Shown here in pieces: positions 28,745 through 39,810 of a stretch of DNA of 64,000 bases. The translations under genes and the position numbers were made by a program. The stretch lies in contig JASXTE010000015.1 in the NCBI GenBank assembly GCA_030280995.1, forward strand, positions 434,001 through 498,000, written 5' to 3'. Below the pieces are notes generated by a model. It was not told where the DNA came from. It saw nothing but the letters and a program-made list of their open reading frames with translations, and searched no databases. How positions within the stretch are numbered: position 1 is the stretch's first letter; every line of letters starts with the position of its first letter. The stretch is from Hemileia vastatrix (lineage: Eukaryota > Basidiomycota > Pucciniomycetes > Pucciniales > Zaghouaniaceae).

Positions 28745-31286
28745 CATTTATTAAATTTTTTTGACCTCCGCAATGAGGATAAACTATAATACCAACATAA
28801 TTTTATGATGACCTCCGCAATGAGGATAAACTATCTTCTTTTTATCAAAATACTTTACTATTGTTACACTCCATATGGGCAACAAAACTGTGATGAAACT
28901 TTACAAAATTCAAGAAGACCTTCTTTGAAATTTTCAAAAAACTTAAAATTCTTAAAATATGGGTGAAGATAGTGTTGGAAAAATTTTTAAAATTTATTGG
29001 AAGAAGTGTTCACAGGGGAACCTTCTTAATTTAATATTGGCAAGTGTGGGGGTAATTGATGGGCTGGCTGCTATATACACAATTACCCCATAATGTTTGT
29101 TTCCAAAATTTTCCCTGTTTCTAGTTGAATCCTGGCTTTGTCTTTTAATTATAGGAAGTCCACTAAGACTATAAACTGGAACAAATCAAGAGACACCGCT
29201 CTCAACGCTGGATTCAAGATTCTTTTATTTTATTTTATTTTTGATTTTTATGTTAGATTGTGATTTCTTTTCTTTAATATATATTATGAATTATTGTAAA
29301 GGTGATGCTCACTGGTGGTCTCTAATCATTTTTATAAATTGGAGGGAGCCCACCCAGTGATCATCATTAAAAAATTATCTTCTAAAAACTTTCATTTATT
29401 TTCTTTTCTTTTCAATTTCTCAAAATTGTGTAACCACATCAAGTTGCACTTGGATGTGGGTATCATGTCAAGGGTACGGCTCATTAAATGGCCGGGGGGC
29501 ATCTTTTAAAATTTTATTTTGAAATTTTTATTATTATTATTATTTTTTTTTATCTTTCTTTCACATTCTTTTATCTTTCTTTAAAAATTAAATTTTAACT
29601 TTTATTTCAAAAATATCTTTTCTAAAATCTTTTATTTTAAATTAAAAACAAAATTAAAATTAAAAATAAATAAATAAATAAAAATAAAAAATAAATAAAT
29701 TAAAAAAAAAAAAAGAGAAAAAGAGAAATAAATAAAATAAAAATAAAAAATTAATAAAATAAATAAAATAAAATAAAAATAAAATAATTATAAAAAATTA
29801 AAAAAATTAAAAAAATTAATTAGATAAATAAAAATTTTTATATTTCTCAGTTTTTTTTTTTTAGTTTTCATTCTTTTTTAGTTTTATTCATTTAGTTTAG
29901 ACAGGAAACAGGGTCTAGGGGGAACTCAATACCTATGAGATTTTACTTCAAGCCAGCTGTTAGTTCTCCATGACTTTAAACTGGCTACTGTTCAAGACGT
30001 TCTTTAAGGTTTTTTTATACAAATTTTGGAGCTGTTAGTTCACCAAGACTTTAAACTGGCTAATTTTCAAGACTGTCATTAAAGATTTTATATTGGAGCT
30101 GTTAGTCTTTCAAGACTTTAAACTGAATTTGAAGGATGTTTAAGATTTTATGGATATTTTTGGAGATGGATTTTTTTTATTTTATCAAACAGATGTTAGG
30201 TCCACCAAGACCTTAAACTGGACTATTATCAAATGTTAGGTCCACCAAGACCTTAAACTGGGCTGTTATCAAGCTGTTGGGTCCACCATGACCTTAAACT
30301 GAATTTCTTATCGATCAAATGTTTGGTCCACCATGACTTTAAACTGATAGTTCATTCATTGTTTAGTCCACTATGACTTTAAACTGGAAAATTAATATCT
30401 GCAGGATAATTCAACATTCATTGGTCCACTATGACCTTATACTGGATTACTTGTCAATCAAATGTTTGGTCCACTATGACATTAAACTGGATTATCAAAT
30501 TTATTCAATCTTTGGTCAAGCCTAGGCCTTATTTAGGAATATATCAAGTTATTTATGCGCTTAAACGATCTTTGGTCCACCAAGACCATAAACTGGAAAT
30601 CGATTATATGTTTGGTCCACCAAGACTTTAAAATGGAATGTCAATCTTGTTTGGATAACTCAATTCAATCTTTTAATTTATCACTGTCCACTAAGACTCT
30701 AAACTTGTTATTCAATCATTTCTGGAATCGGGTGCTGATAAGCTTTAGGAGGTTAAAATTTTAGGTGGTGATAATGCTAAGGAAAGCATAATGGTTAATT
30801 AGGTGAAATTTGTGGCGCTTTAACACGGTCTAAAGTTAATATTATTATTGGAAGCCTGGCAAAAGTATTTTATGGGTTTGCTGCATAGCAAGTTTGAAAA
30901 TTGTGATGAAGGAATCAGAAGTTAGGATGGTAGTTGGACTTTAGGGAATGATTTTTTTTAGTGCCTCATTGTTAGTCCATTTTTGGTGTGAAGCTTGGAG
31001 GACCTTATGGCGAAATTGGAATCATAGAATTTGGCTCAGTGGGGGGCCCTATGAGGTTGGAATCAGGAGTTTCGGCTCATAGGAAGATCCACTCTCTCAA
31101 TGCTGTGACAAGAAGGAAGACTGGTATATGGGAGTCTGAAGGGATTCAAACCTTGCTCTCAGTAGTGGAATCATCACAAGATTTATTATTTATTATTTTA
31201 TGTTAAGCCAGAGAAGAAAGAAAACAACATTTATGTTGAAAGTTAAAGAAGACCAAGCAAAAACAAAATTTTATCAAGTTATACTG
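28745..31286 (+). other. P 3' region: stem-loop array and conserved hairpins
   Basis: No gene. Stem-loop/TTAAACTG motifs near 28765, 28812, 29157, 29962, 30037, 30097, 30199, 30239, 30280, 30325, 30365, 30423, 30468, 30573, 30613 and 30686. Stems are CCTC/GAGG in the first two, AGTC/GACT or GGTC/GACC afterwards. GGGGTAATTG hairpin 29048-29089, long hairpin 29307-29362, near-palindrome 29434-29459. About 29510-29860 is A/T low complexity. The piece 30960-31210 is unique to M and P and matches M near 10620-10860. Confidence 0.75.
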
Positions 31287-31979
31287 TTAGAAAAGATAAT
31301 TTCTTTGAAATTGTTCAACATCATTATCAAAGCTTTGCATTAAAATTCTTCTTTTCATGAGGTCTTCATGGTTATTAGCTGGAGTTTCTTGAATATAGGC
31401 CAGCAGTTTTCGTTTCAACTCTTTAGTAAAGTCAAGAAAAAGATAGCGATGAAAATTTGGATAATGATTGATATAGTCTGTCTTCACTCTACCAACATCA
31501 TCAGTGTTGGTTATTTCGACAGCTAGAAGTTCAAATATGTTATTAAGTCATAGGTTTAGTCAATTTTGATTAAAAGTTTTTTTTTTTGTAAGATAATAGG
31601 GTCTTACAATTAGAGCCAGGAAACATAGTCTCAGCAAAGTTGGTTGGGGGCACTGGCATTATAGGATTAGGATCTTGTGAAGGCAAAATTAGGCCGGGAT
31701 CTGCTGATGAAGATTGAACTTTTGAAGCTGTTTTTGATCTTATTCATTTTAAGAAGACAGGAATTTTTGATCGTTTTTAGAAGTTGAGGGATCAGGGAGA
31801 GCTGCTGGTCCTAAATATACATTTGTTTTAGAAGGAACTATTGGCCGGTTACATTTGTCTTTTTTCACACAGAATAAGTTGCAAGCTGTCCTGCCAGGAA
31901 GATTAGGGTTGGACATTAAACAAGGTACCTGGTATCAAGCGCAGAGTTCACATGGAGCGACAAGTTCTTTGAAAGACAT
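31287..31979 (-). pseudogene. Antisense six-cysteine gene P-a with intron
   Basis: Opposite to P. Exon 1 runs 31979-31608 and exon 2 31522-31287; the 85-base intron (31607-31523, GTAAGA to TTCTAG) joins in frame. Exon 1 encodes C-x2-C-x6-C-x12-C-x3-C-x5-C (PCELC ... ACNLFCVKKDKC) and a Ser/Pro-rich linker; it has a stop inside the first x6 and another break near 31749. Exon 2 is open for 77 codons and ends NNHEDLMKRRILMQSFDN, resembling the K-a tail. The start lies 123 bases from the LTR edge. Function unknown. Confidence 0.62.
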
Positions 31980-32090
31980 ATTGATGAAGATGAATTTTAA
32001 AGTTGATTAAAGAAGATGGTGGTTGAAGGTTAAAGATGAATATTGTGTTCGACCACTTATGCAAAGTCTTAAGAATGGGGACATTCTCAA

Positions 32091-32102
32091 TTGGAGGGAG
32101 GA
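32091..32102 (+). promoter_or_regulatory. P polypurine tract
   Basis: TTGGAGGGAGGA directly before the 3' LTR; the same tract precedes the LTRs of M (10439-10450, other strand) and H (37292-37303), and a variant precedes K's. It primes plus-strand DNA synthesis. Confidence 0.85.
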
Positions 32103-33215
32103 TTTGGTAGCCTAAAGTTTAGTATGGCACCTAAGTACGTAAATGGAGTTATTACGGCGTGCAAGATTGGTGTTATTATTTTATATAAGGGTTTTATTAA
32201 ATTTATTTGAGTCATAAATATAAAGAAATTTGGTTAAAAGCAAATGCCTACACGAAATCAATTTATTTTATGGAGAAAACTTATTTTTACTGTCTGAAAA
32301 ATCTATAAGTATCAAGTCGAGTCACTCAAGAAGCTTGGGAAATTTCTCCAGAATTTTTACTATTTTTTTATATATTTTTAAATGAATTTTAAAGATTTAT
32401 AGAAATATTTACGTTTTCAGAAATTATTTAACTTTGATGAATTTTCAGGGAGTAATTAGAGCTGCGCAGACTACGAAAATTAGTTTGGAATGTAAACGGG
32501 AAGTGGCTCTATTATGTGTAATTTTTCTAGATTTTTTATTATAGTTTTAAAGGTTCTAATTGAGTCCGGACGGACTCCGTTTGGACTCTGCTTTGACTCC
32601 GTACGGACTCCGTACGGGCTCTGGATTGACTCTGGGAGAGCTCTGGAGGGGAAAACTTAGGCACGTGACTAGGAATACTTAAGCGCCTCTCAAACTCGAA
32701 ATTGAGAGGGGGGGATAGATCATACAGCTTAATCATTAACCACCACGGTCTTATTTTTTATTACTCAACAAATTAAATAAATTTGTAATACCCTTATAAC
32801 TTTAATTTTATATATAACATTTTAGAAATACTACTGAACGATTTAAATCACACTTCATACAGGGTATCTTTAGAAAGGTCTTCTTCGCTGGGAATTGATT
32901 ATTGCTGTCTCATAAAAACTCAAATTATAATAAAAACATAAAAGTCAATCTTTACAGATCTTTCACTGGTACACCTTAATTGTTGTTATCAGTATTTCTT
33001 TCTCAACAGCCACTTTTACTTAAATCTCAATAAGCGTTAATTATTTTAGAGTTTCATTATTTTTATCAATCAGATCCAAGTAGACTGGGTAGCTTAGTGA
33101 TTTAGAATTCCCATTTTGTTATTTTTATTGGAAGGACGGGGTTTTCAGCTAAATCCACACATCTCCTCTGGATTCTGCTTACAGCAAGGCCACTGTAAGA
33201 GTTTACCTTACCATA
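32103..33215 (+). repeat. P 3' LTR
   Basis: 1113 bases, start TTTGGTAG (first G changed to T), end TTACCATA. Contains CGGACTC/CGTACGG repeats at 32555-32640. Next to it the copia integrase resumes. Confidence 0.92.
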
Positions 33216-33751
33216 ATGGAGGTTCTTATGTATCCCAATCATAATTTTTCTAATATTGAATGTGTACTGTTTCTGATCTCAAAATCACATCAACTTCCCT
33301 TCCCTGGAAAATTCCCAATTCAAGAACAATTTTTAAGCGTAGTTCATATGGATCTATGTGGTCCTATTGCCCCAATTTCTCAAGGAGGAAGCAGATACTT
33401 CCTACAAGTGGTAGATGGACATTCCAGGTACCTTTTCACTTATTTTCCTTCACTTAAATCAGACACCTTCAATTTTTTCAAATCTTTCCTTACTCTGGCT
33501 AAAAATAAAACTGAAAAGAAAGTTAAGAAAGTTGTAACTGATAATGGGGGGAATTTGTTAACAGTTCATTTGACAAACTCTTTGTTGAAAAAGGTATAGA
33601 CCTACTAACAACTGCTCCTTACACTCCTCAACAAAACCCATTTGCGGAAAGGGGTAATCTTACTCTTGTTGAAAAGGCTAGGGCCCTTCTAGCCACATGT
33701 GGCCTCGATGGAACCTGGTGGGGTGAGGCCATCAATACGGCTAACTATCTC
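33216..33751 (+). pseudogene. pol: Copia integrase, core domain
   Basis: Core motifs HMDLCGPIAP (first Asp), VVTDNGG (second Asp) and, after a frameshift near 33590, QQNPFAERGNLTLVEKARALL with the Glu. Then WWGEAINTANYLLNRT leads into RT. The zinc-binding part upstream is cut by P and has lost a Cys (ECVLFLISKSH where two Cys are expected). Confidence 0.85.
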
Positions 33752-35866
33752 TTGAATAGAACTCCCTCCTCTAAAATCAACGAAAAATTTCCAATGGAAT
33801 TATGGGAGCCTAAAGAGAAAATAAGCTATGATAAGCTTCACCCTTTTGGCTGTGATGTGGTTTACAATATCCCTAAATCGAGACGATCTTCAAAATTTAA
33901 CCCCATTGGCGAACATGGCATTTTTGTAGACTATGCTGATGGTCATCACAATTACAAAATATTCTCCCTCAAATTGGACCAATTCATTATTACACATGAT
34001 GTTAAATTTTGCGATGAATCTTTTACTTTGGCAAAACGCCTTACCTCCTCTAAACCTACCTTCATTCCATTCCCTGGTATTCCTATTCTATCAGAACTTC
34101 CGAATTCAACTTCGCATACTCATAAAGACGATTCAAACACTACGACTAGTCCAATTGAGTCCATTCCTGAATCGGGGAAAACATTCACTTGGATTGATAA
34201 ATCTTCACCACCTCCTAAAAACATCACTCTAGATATTAATCCCTCCAATATTCTGAATTGTTCTCGACAAAATAATAATATGTGTAATCTTATTGTCCAT
34301 CAAGACGATGTTCCTAGATGTTACAACCAAGCTATCTCTAGCAGTGAGGCTCAACACTGGCACCAAGCAATAAGCTCCGAACTAACCAGTATTGAAAATC
34401 ATGGCATTTGGAAAACCGTCCCAATCCCTTATGGAAGAAAGCCTCTGGGAACATTGTGGGTATTCAAAAAGAAAGTTGTTTCAGAAGGCAACCTATCTAG
34501 ATACAAAGCACGATTGTGTGTTCAAGGTTTTGCTCAAAATGAAGGAATTGATTATCATGATACTTTTGCTCCCACTGGTCGACTTTCCTCACTCCAAACA
34601 CTTCTTAGTCTATCAGCAAGTAATAACTTTGAAATTCACCAAATGGATGTCAAGACAGCATTTCTATATGGTGTTCCAGATGAAGATGTTTATATTCAAT
34701 TTCCTGAAGGCTTCTCTGGCTCACAACCACCAAATTCCTACCTTAAACTCAAAAAGGCTCTATATGGATTAAAACAGAGTCCCCGTTGTTGGTATAAAAG
34801 GCTTAAAGATTTCTTCACTTCTATTAAGTTTCAACCTAATCCTGCTGATCCTTGCGTCTTCTCTAACAACACTTCTGATAATCCATGTCATATATTTATT
34901 CATGTCAATGACTTAATCATCTGTGGAAAAGATATCAGTCAGGTAAAAGAGCAACTTAAATCTTATTTTGAAATGGACAATCAGGGTGAGATTTCCTGGG
35001 TTTTGGGTATGAAAATTACACGAGATAAAATTAAGAATGAAATCTATATCTCGCAACCTCTCTATATCTCAAACATGCTGAAAGAATATGATATGCTTAA
35101 TTGTTGTCCTGCTTCTACTTGTCTTGTTCAAAATGCTAAGCTAGTTCCAAAAGAGCCTGATGAACCCATTAGCTATTTTAACTACCGTAGAGCAATTGGT
35201 CTGTTGAACTATTTGGTGTCTTGCTCAAGACCTGATCTGGCATATGTGGCCAGCTCTCTCTCTCAATTTTTAAATGCTCCGTCATCCAATCATATTCAAC
35301 ACTTCAAACATGTCTTAAGATATCTTCGAAAAACTATTAACTTTTGTCTTAAACTTGGAGGTTGTCAAAACAATGATTGTATTGCTGGCTATGCGGATGC
35401 CGATTGGGGTTTGTCCGCCAGTTGCAAATCCACTTCTGGCTCATTAGTTTTTCACAATGGACTCTTGGGGTGGAGTTCTAGTAAACAACAAGTAGTCGCT
35501 TTGTCTACTACAGAGGCTGAATATTGTGCCATGTCGGAAGTTGGTCAAGATTTTGTCTGGTTTACTCAATTATTTGAAGAACTCAACATAGTCAGCAACA
35601 CACCTACAATTATAAACGACAATCAAGGGGCAATTGCACTTTTTAAAAATCCTCTTTATCAGCACAGGACTTGACATGTCAATATGCGTCTTCACTGGCT
35701 ACAAGAACTAGTTGACTCCAATCAGTTATCTATTACTTATGTTTCCACTTCGGACATGATAGCTGATCCTCTTACTAAATCTCTTACTCGTCAAAAACAT
35801 GTTGAATTTTGTAACCTAATAGGTCTGTCTGATTGCAGCATTGAGCATGTGGGTGTATTAGAATAA
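33752..35866 (+). CDS. pol: Copia integrase end, reverse transcriptase and RNase H
   Basis: A 640-codon frame to 35674, then an in-frame TGA and 60 more codons to 35866. RT: YKARLCVQGFAQ, QMDVKTAFLYG, LKKALYGLKQSPRCWY. The YVDD box reads HVND (34901-34912), so the first of its two aspartates is Asn and RT should be inactive. RNase H: GYADADWG, TTEAEYCAMSE, NDNQGAI, then MIADPLTKSL. The last residues EHVGVLE* are typical of copia polyproteins that run up to the 3' LTR. Closest relatives are fungal Ty1/copia. Confidence 0.92.
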
Positions 35867-36522
35867 ATATTAGATTCCGTTAATTATTTCATTTTTATTT
35901 TTACATGTATTAATTAAAACATATGTATTAGCATACCTGTTGTACTTTGTTTAGATTGTTTCCATACTTATATGCCGCCTTTTTGTCTATAAAAGAGAGC
36001 CCCTTTTTATGCTTATTTGGTATCTCTTTTGTTACTCTTATTTCTCAAAGCCTGTCCTTCGGACAGGTTTCTTACTGACTCATATTTACTTACTTATTCT
36101 TGTTTCTTATTTTTATTATCATCATAGTTGTGGCAGCTATTTATCTTTTAGACTTTATCTTACTTTAAGACATCTCTTATTTATTGATTCCAGGTACTTA
36201 TTTCATATGTTAGTATGCTCTTCTTGCTGCAATACATTTCCTTTTCTTTTTTTACTATTATTTCTCAAATCCTGTCCTTCGGACAGGTTTCTTACTCACT
36301 CATATTTACTTACTTATTCTCGTTTCTTATTTTTATTATCATCATAGTTGTGGCCGCTATTTATCTTTTAGACTTTATCTTACTTTAAGACATCTCTTAT
36401 TTATTGATTCCAGGTACTTATTTCATATTTGTGGCAGCTATTTATCTTTTAGACTTTATCTTATTTAAGACATCTCTTATTTATTGATTCCAGATTCCAG
36501 GTTCCAGTATTTGAGCGTAAAA
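35853..36522 (+). repeat. Copia 3' LTR
   Basis: The likely start is TGTATTAGAATA, overlapping the pol end; it has a TATA-like CTATAAAAG at 35988-35996. The right end GCGTAAAA is fixed by the GAATA duplication. It lacks a canonical CA end, so the exact terminus is uncertain. No 5' partner is present. Confidence 0.7.
36041..36493 (+). repeat. Tandem repeats with strong hairpin in copia LTR
   Basis: A 220-base unit is present at 36041 and 36261, plus a partial third copy at 36429-36493. Each full unit begins with the hairpin CCTGTCCTTCGGACAGG (36051-36067 and 36271-36287), a seven-pair stem with a UUC loop followed by a T-rich run. Confidence 0.85.
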
Positions 36523-37291
36523 GAATATTCCTCCCTTTTATATTTTTCCAGTACTCAAGACACAGTTTGCTAGTGGATCTTCAGCGCTTGCTCTAGCGCC
36601 ATATTAGTAAAACAATAGCTAATTTATTAGTAACTACGTACACTTCTTGTAACAACTACGGCGCCTAAAACATACCCTATGATTACTAACACTAGTATTA
36701 ACTTGTTTCACTCATACTCCACATATGTGCTTTTTTTGACTCTACCTTTGTTGTTTTTTTTTCTTTTTTTTTTGTTTCAGCGCTATTTTCAGTTTTGACC
36801 CAATCTAACGCTGATCCTAGCCGCCTTGACTCTTGGGTAGTTTTGCAATCAAGTCCCCACTCTCCTTTCTTTAATACTAAATTCATAGTTTTTACAATTC
36901 GCTTAACTAGTTAGCCTTCCTTATTACTTGTTTCTGTAAGTTACCCAACTAGCTGAGATACAGTATACTATGCACTTGAATCGTCTTCAAGTCATATCTC
37001 TTTTCTTTAATGCATAACACATAATTATTGGAAAGTCCAAATCCATATTGTTTAGCGCTTTATGGTCCTAAATAAATTAAACACTATTCCCCATTGTGCG
37101 GCACATCTCACTACAAAATCTGAGCGCACAGACCCTTAATCCTTTTCTGCGCTTCCATTTCCTTTGTTCTTTGAAACATGCAAATACATATTATATTTTA
37201 GCACTTCCTACTGCGCTAACTTCCTTTGTTCTTCCTGGACTACGCGCGCTGATTGGTCTAAAATTATGCTACCTGCGAGGCATGTACCACA
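36523..37291 (-). repeat. H 3' LTR, right piece (with GAATA duplication)
   Basis: 36528-37291 matches 56684-57446 of the intact LTR. The LTR edge TGTGGTAC (minus strand) is at 37291 and is preceded on H's sense strand by the polypurine tract GTAGAGGGAGGA. Confidence 0.92.
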
Positions 37292-37410
37292 TCCTCCCTC
37301 TACTCGTGACTGTCCCCAGGAGCCCATAAATACCTGCGTCTCACAGCGTTTTCTTCCTCCATCTTCCGTCTTCTTCTCTTTTTATTTGTCATCCTTTTTT
37401 TTTTCTTATA

Positions 37411-39360
37411 ATGAATACTAGAAGTACCAATCTTACCACTGAAACTACCGCCAATGTTGTGGACAAAATTCAACAGTTCATGCGCACTCAGCCCCCTTCT
37501 GCTTCACCAAAAACACCCGTGACTACACTGATGGGTGGGACAAGATGCATTCTCTGCATCGAAAATGGCATAACTCCTTGTCATTTCTCAAAAACTGGTC
37601 ATGGCAATAATTTCTTCACTGTAAGTCATCTTCACTTTCCTTCCTTGTTGTTACTAACCTTTCTTTTCCTTCCCTTTTTTTTGTTTTAGTCATGCGATTA
37701 CTGCAAAACTTGCAAAAAGAAGTGTAGTTACGATGGCCCACCCACATTTGCACGCCTGGACCCTAACGCTGTGGTGATCCCAACCTGGGTAGGCCTTTGG
37801 AGTTCATATTTGGGGGTATTTGGTATGTAGGGTGTTATTGGGGTTATGGTGTTATTAGTGTTTTTTTTCATCTTTAGGTGATAGTTAGTAGTGTTTATGG
37901 AGGCTTAAGCTAGGGTCATTTATTATGTCTCAGCTTAATGTCTTTTCTTTTCTCTTCATTTTGGTATCCCTTATGGGTGGTTACCTTGTTTTATAGGGTA
38001 GTTATGGTGTTGTTATTGGTATTTATCGGATGTTTATTGCTTAGTGGTGCTTATGTAGGCTTAAGCTAGGGTCACTTATTATGTCTCAGCTTATTTTCCT
38101 TTATTTTCTTTTCATTTTGGTATGTCTTATGTGTGTTTATCTTGTTTATTAGTGAAGTTATAGGTTTTTATGGGTTGTATGGGTGTTTTAAGGCCTAGAA
38201 GCGGCCTGCCTGCACCTAAGAGGAGGCCCCTCTTGAAGCATGGTGTCTTCCTGGGAACTGGGGAAGCGCTAAAATGCACTTTTATGCATGAAAAAGGCTG
38301 GGAAAGCTGGATTTTGGGCAGGGAATCGGTCAGGGTGGTCTGTGCACTGGCTGTATGATGCGTGTGTGGGAAGATTTTAAGAGGATCTTATCTCTTGACT
38401 CATAGCCTCTCTGTTCCTCACTGTCTCATTGACTTTTGTTTTGTTGGCATATATTACTGTTCATTTCAACTCTTTCTGGTAGTCTGCCTGGGACTATTAT
38501 CTTCACTTTTAAAGGGGTCAAGTGTGTTTAATTAGAGGGTCTAGCAAACAGATCTCCAATTTGCTGCAACAGGTAAATCTCACTTTTTTTCTAAAGGGAC
38601 AGGGGTTATTCTTTCTGGTTTTACTCCAACTCCCTTTGTCAAGGCCTATAGCTAGTACTATAGGATTGTCTACAACGCCTCCACTACTAACATGATGAGT
38701 CAAATGACCATTAAGCGCCTGGCTCCTGCTCCTGTTACCCCACCTGGTAACAAATAAACCAAGGTTGGTTACTGCGAACCTTTACCTAGTAGCATCGCTT
38801 CTGTCACAAAATCTCTCTTTTCAGAGGAGAGTACCATGAGTCTTCTTTTCCTACTTCTTCCTTTCTTAATCCTAACATTTCCCCTTTTTTTTTATCAGAA
38901 TGCGCCAGGCACACCTTATGCTGAAATGTCTCCACCGCTGAACATTCCTCTCTTTCTTCCAGCCTTGGAAGAAGATCCTGTGTTGAATACCGCTCCTATT
39001 CCAGAGTGCACTCCTTGTACACCCACCCCTGACTGGACAATTATGCAGCCAGTCTTCAATAAGATCATCCCCCACGAATGGCCCGTCGAAACTACTCTGG
39101 TAACCAATTATGAAAAGCCCGCCACAGCTCAAAACTAGGAATTTTCAGAGCACGTTGCCTGCGCACCATAGGATGCAACCATGCATCGTATGAACAATAT
39201 GATAATCACTGTCGAAAAATTTCTCGAGTCCGTCCCGGTCTATACTCGCGCCTAGTATGACAAAAGAAAACAGCTAGTCACCACCTTGCAGCAAAACATG
39301 CAAGTGGCTGTTTACAACTGGGCTTTCTGTGTTCCGATCTTTGAGGACGCAGAATACTAA
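37411..39360 (+). CDS. Antisense six-cysteine gene H-a, interrupted by a solo LTR
   Basis: Opposite to H. Exon 1 is 37411-37620; a 69-base intron (37621-37689, GTAAGT to TTTTAG) splits the motif in phase 0: C-x2-C-x7-C-x14-C-x2-C-x6-C (CDYCKTCKKKC). At codon LDPNA the frame is interrupted by the solo LTR (37770-38674) and continues at 38675. Further exons are likely: splice-like CTTTTCAG (38823) and TTTATCAG (38899) precede a Pro/Glu-rich piece (NAPGTPYAEM ... ATAQN) and, after stops, a helical tail with YDKRKQLVTTLQQN ending at 39360. Intact before the LTR insertion, now broken by it and by stops. DNA binding inferred. Confidence 0.55.
37770..38674 (+). repeat. Solo LTR of K type
   Basis: 905 bases, TGTGGTGATCC...GTCTACA, flanked by ACGC on both sides (37766-37769, 38675-38678). 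It aligns with K's LTRs at both ends. A 40-base phrase (GGCTTAAGCTAGGGTCA and on) occurs twice inside, near 37902 and 38057. There is no internal sequence, so LTR-LTR recombination after insertion is the simplest explanation. Confidence 0.85.
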
Positions 39361-39810
39361 AAAAAACTTCCTTGTATATAGTACCTGTAAATTTTATATT
39401 ATCTTGTAAAAAAAAAACTGTAATATTATTATTTTATTTTCCCTTAATTTTCCTGTGAAAATTCTACAACTGCAAGATGAGTTGCCTTCAGAAATTATCA
39501 TCCTTTTTCTAAGCAGCACCCTTCTACTAAATGCTTGAGATTGTTGCTACTTCTATAGCAGCAAATACTTCCCCTGCATCAAAGATGCATGCACTCTCTT
39601 TTAATCTTCAGATCATCGCAATATATGACCTTCCCTTGACTGCGACAGATTTGCCTTTCCTTGGGTCCTTCATTATGAAAAAAATTTTTCCCTATCTTCT
39701 TAGAAACCATCTTGGGCTCAAGTCAAACATGGTGCACTGGTGACTTCTCTACAATGCCATGTTATCTTATAAATAACCCTTCTAATAACCTAGATCTCTT
39801 TCATCCAAAT
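39361..39810. other. H 3' region spacer between antisense genes
   Basis: AT-rich; a weak frame at 39531-39743 (MLEIVATSIAANTS) has no motif and may be leader sequence or a first exon of gene H-b. Nothing else seen. Confidence 0.4.

Larger units (their letters stand above)
22063..33215 (+). mobile_element. Ty3/gypsy element P, full length
   Basis: LTRs at 22063-23141 and 32103-33215; flanks ACGG (22059-22062) and ATGG (33216-33219), read as a four-base duplication with a C-to-T change at its CG. Removing P and one copy joins the copia frame (NND to EVLMYPNHN). Same family as M, but the nucleocapsid and protease are replaced by a different segment (about 24000-24575). The 3' region keeps a decayed antisense six-cysteine gene. 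Confidence 0.9.
8887..36522 (+). mobile_element. Ty1/copia element, 5' LTR missing, split by M and P
   Basis: Flanked by GAATA at 8882-8886 and 36523-36527; the unoccupied site GAATA is visible once in H's other LTR at 56679-56683, which proves the boundaries. Without M and P it is about 4.7 kb: gag, protease, integrase, RT and RNase H in copia order. Only TAAAA precedes the primer-binding site at the left, the same five bases that end the right LTR, so nearly the whole 5' LTR is absent. Many stops and frameshifts. Confidence 0.88.

Noticed and set aside
29157..30710. Regularly spaced 22-base repeats that resemble a CRISPR array
   Set aside because: The host is eukaryotic, the repeats vary in sequence and spacing, no cas genes exist, and copies also lie in coding sequence. 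They are explained by the stem-loop family.
31021..31210. Possible small gene at 30988-31206
   Set aside because: The matching part of M (10620-10860) has stops in that frame; conservation is at the DNA level as part of the 3' region.
36009..36347. 112-codon ORF over the copia LTR repeats
   Set aside because: Its hydrophobic Leu/Tyr/Phe-rich sequence is the translation of a T-rich tandem repeat; no start context or homologue.
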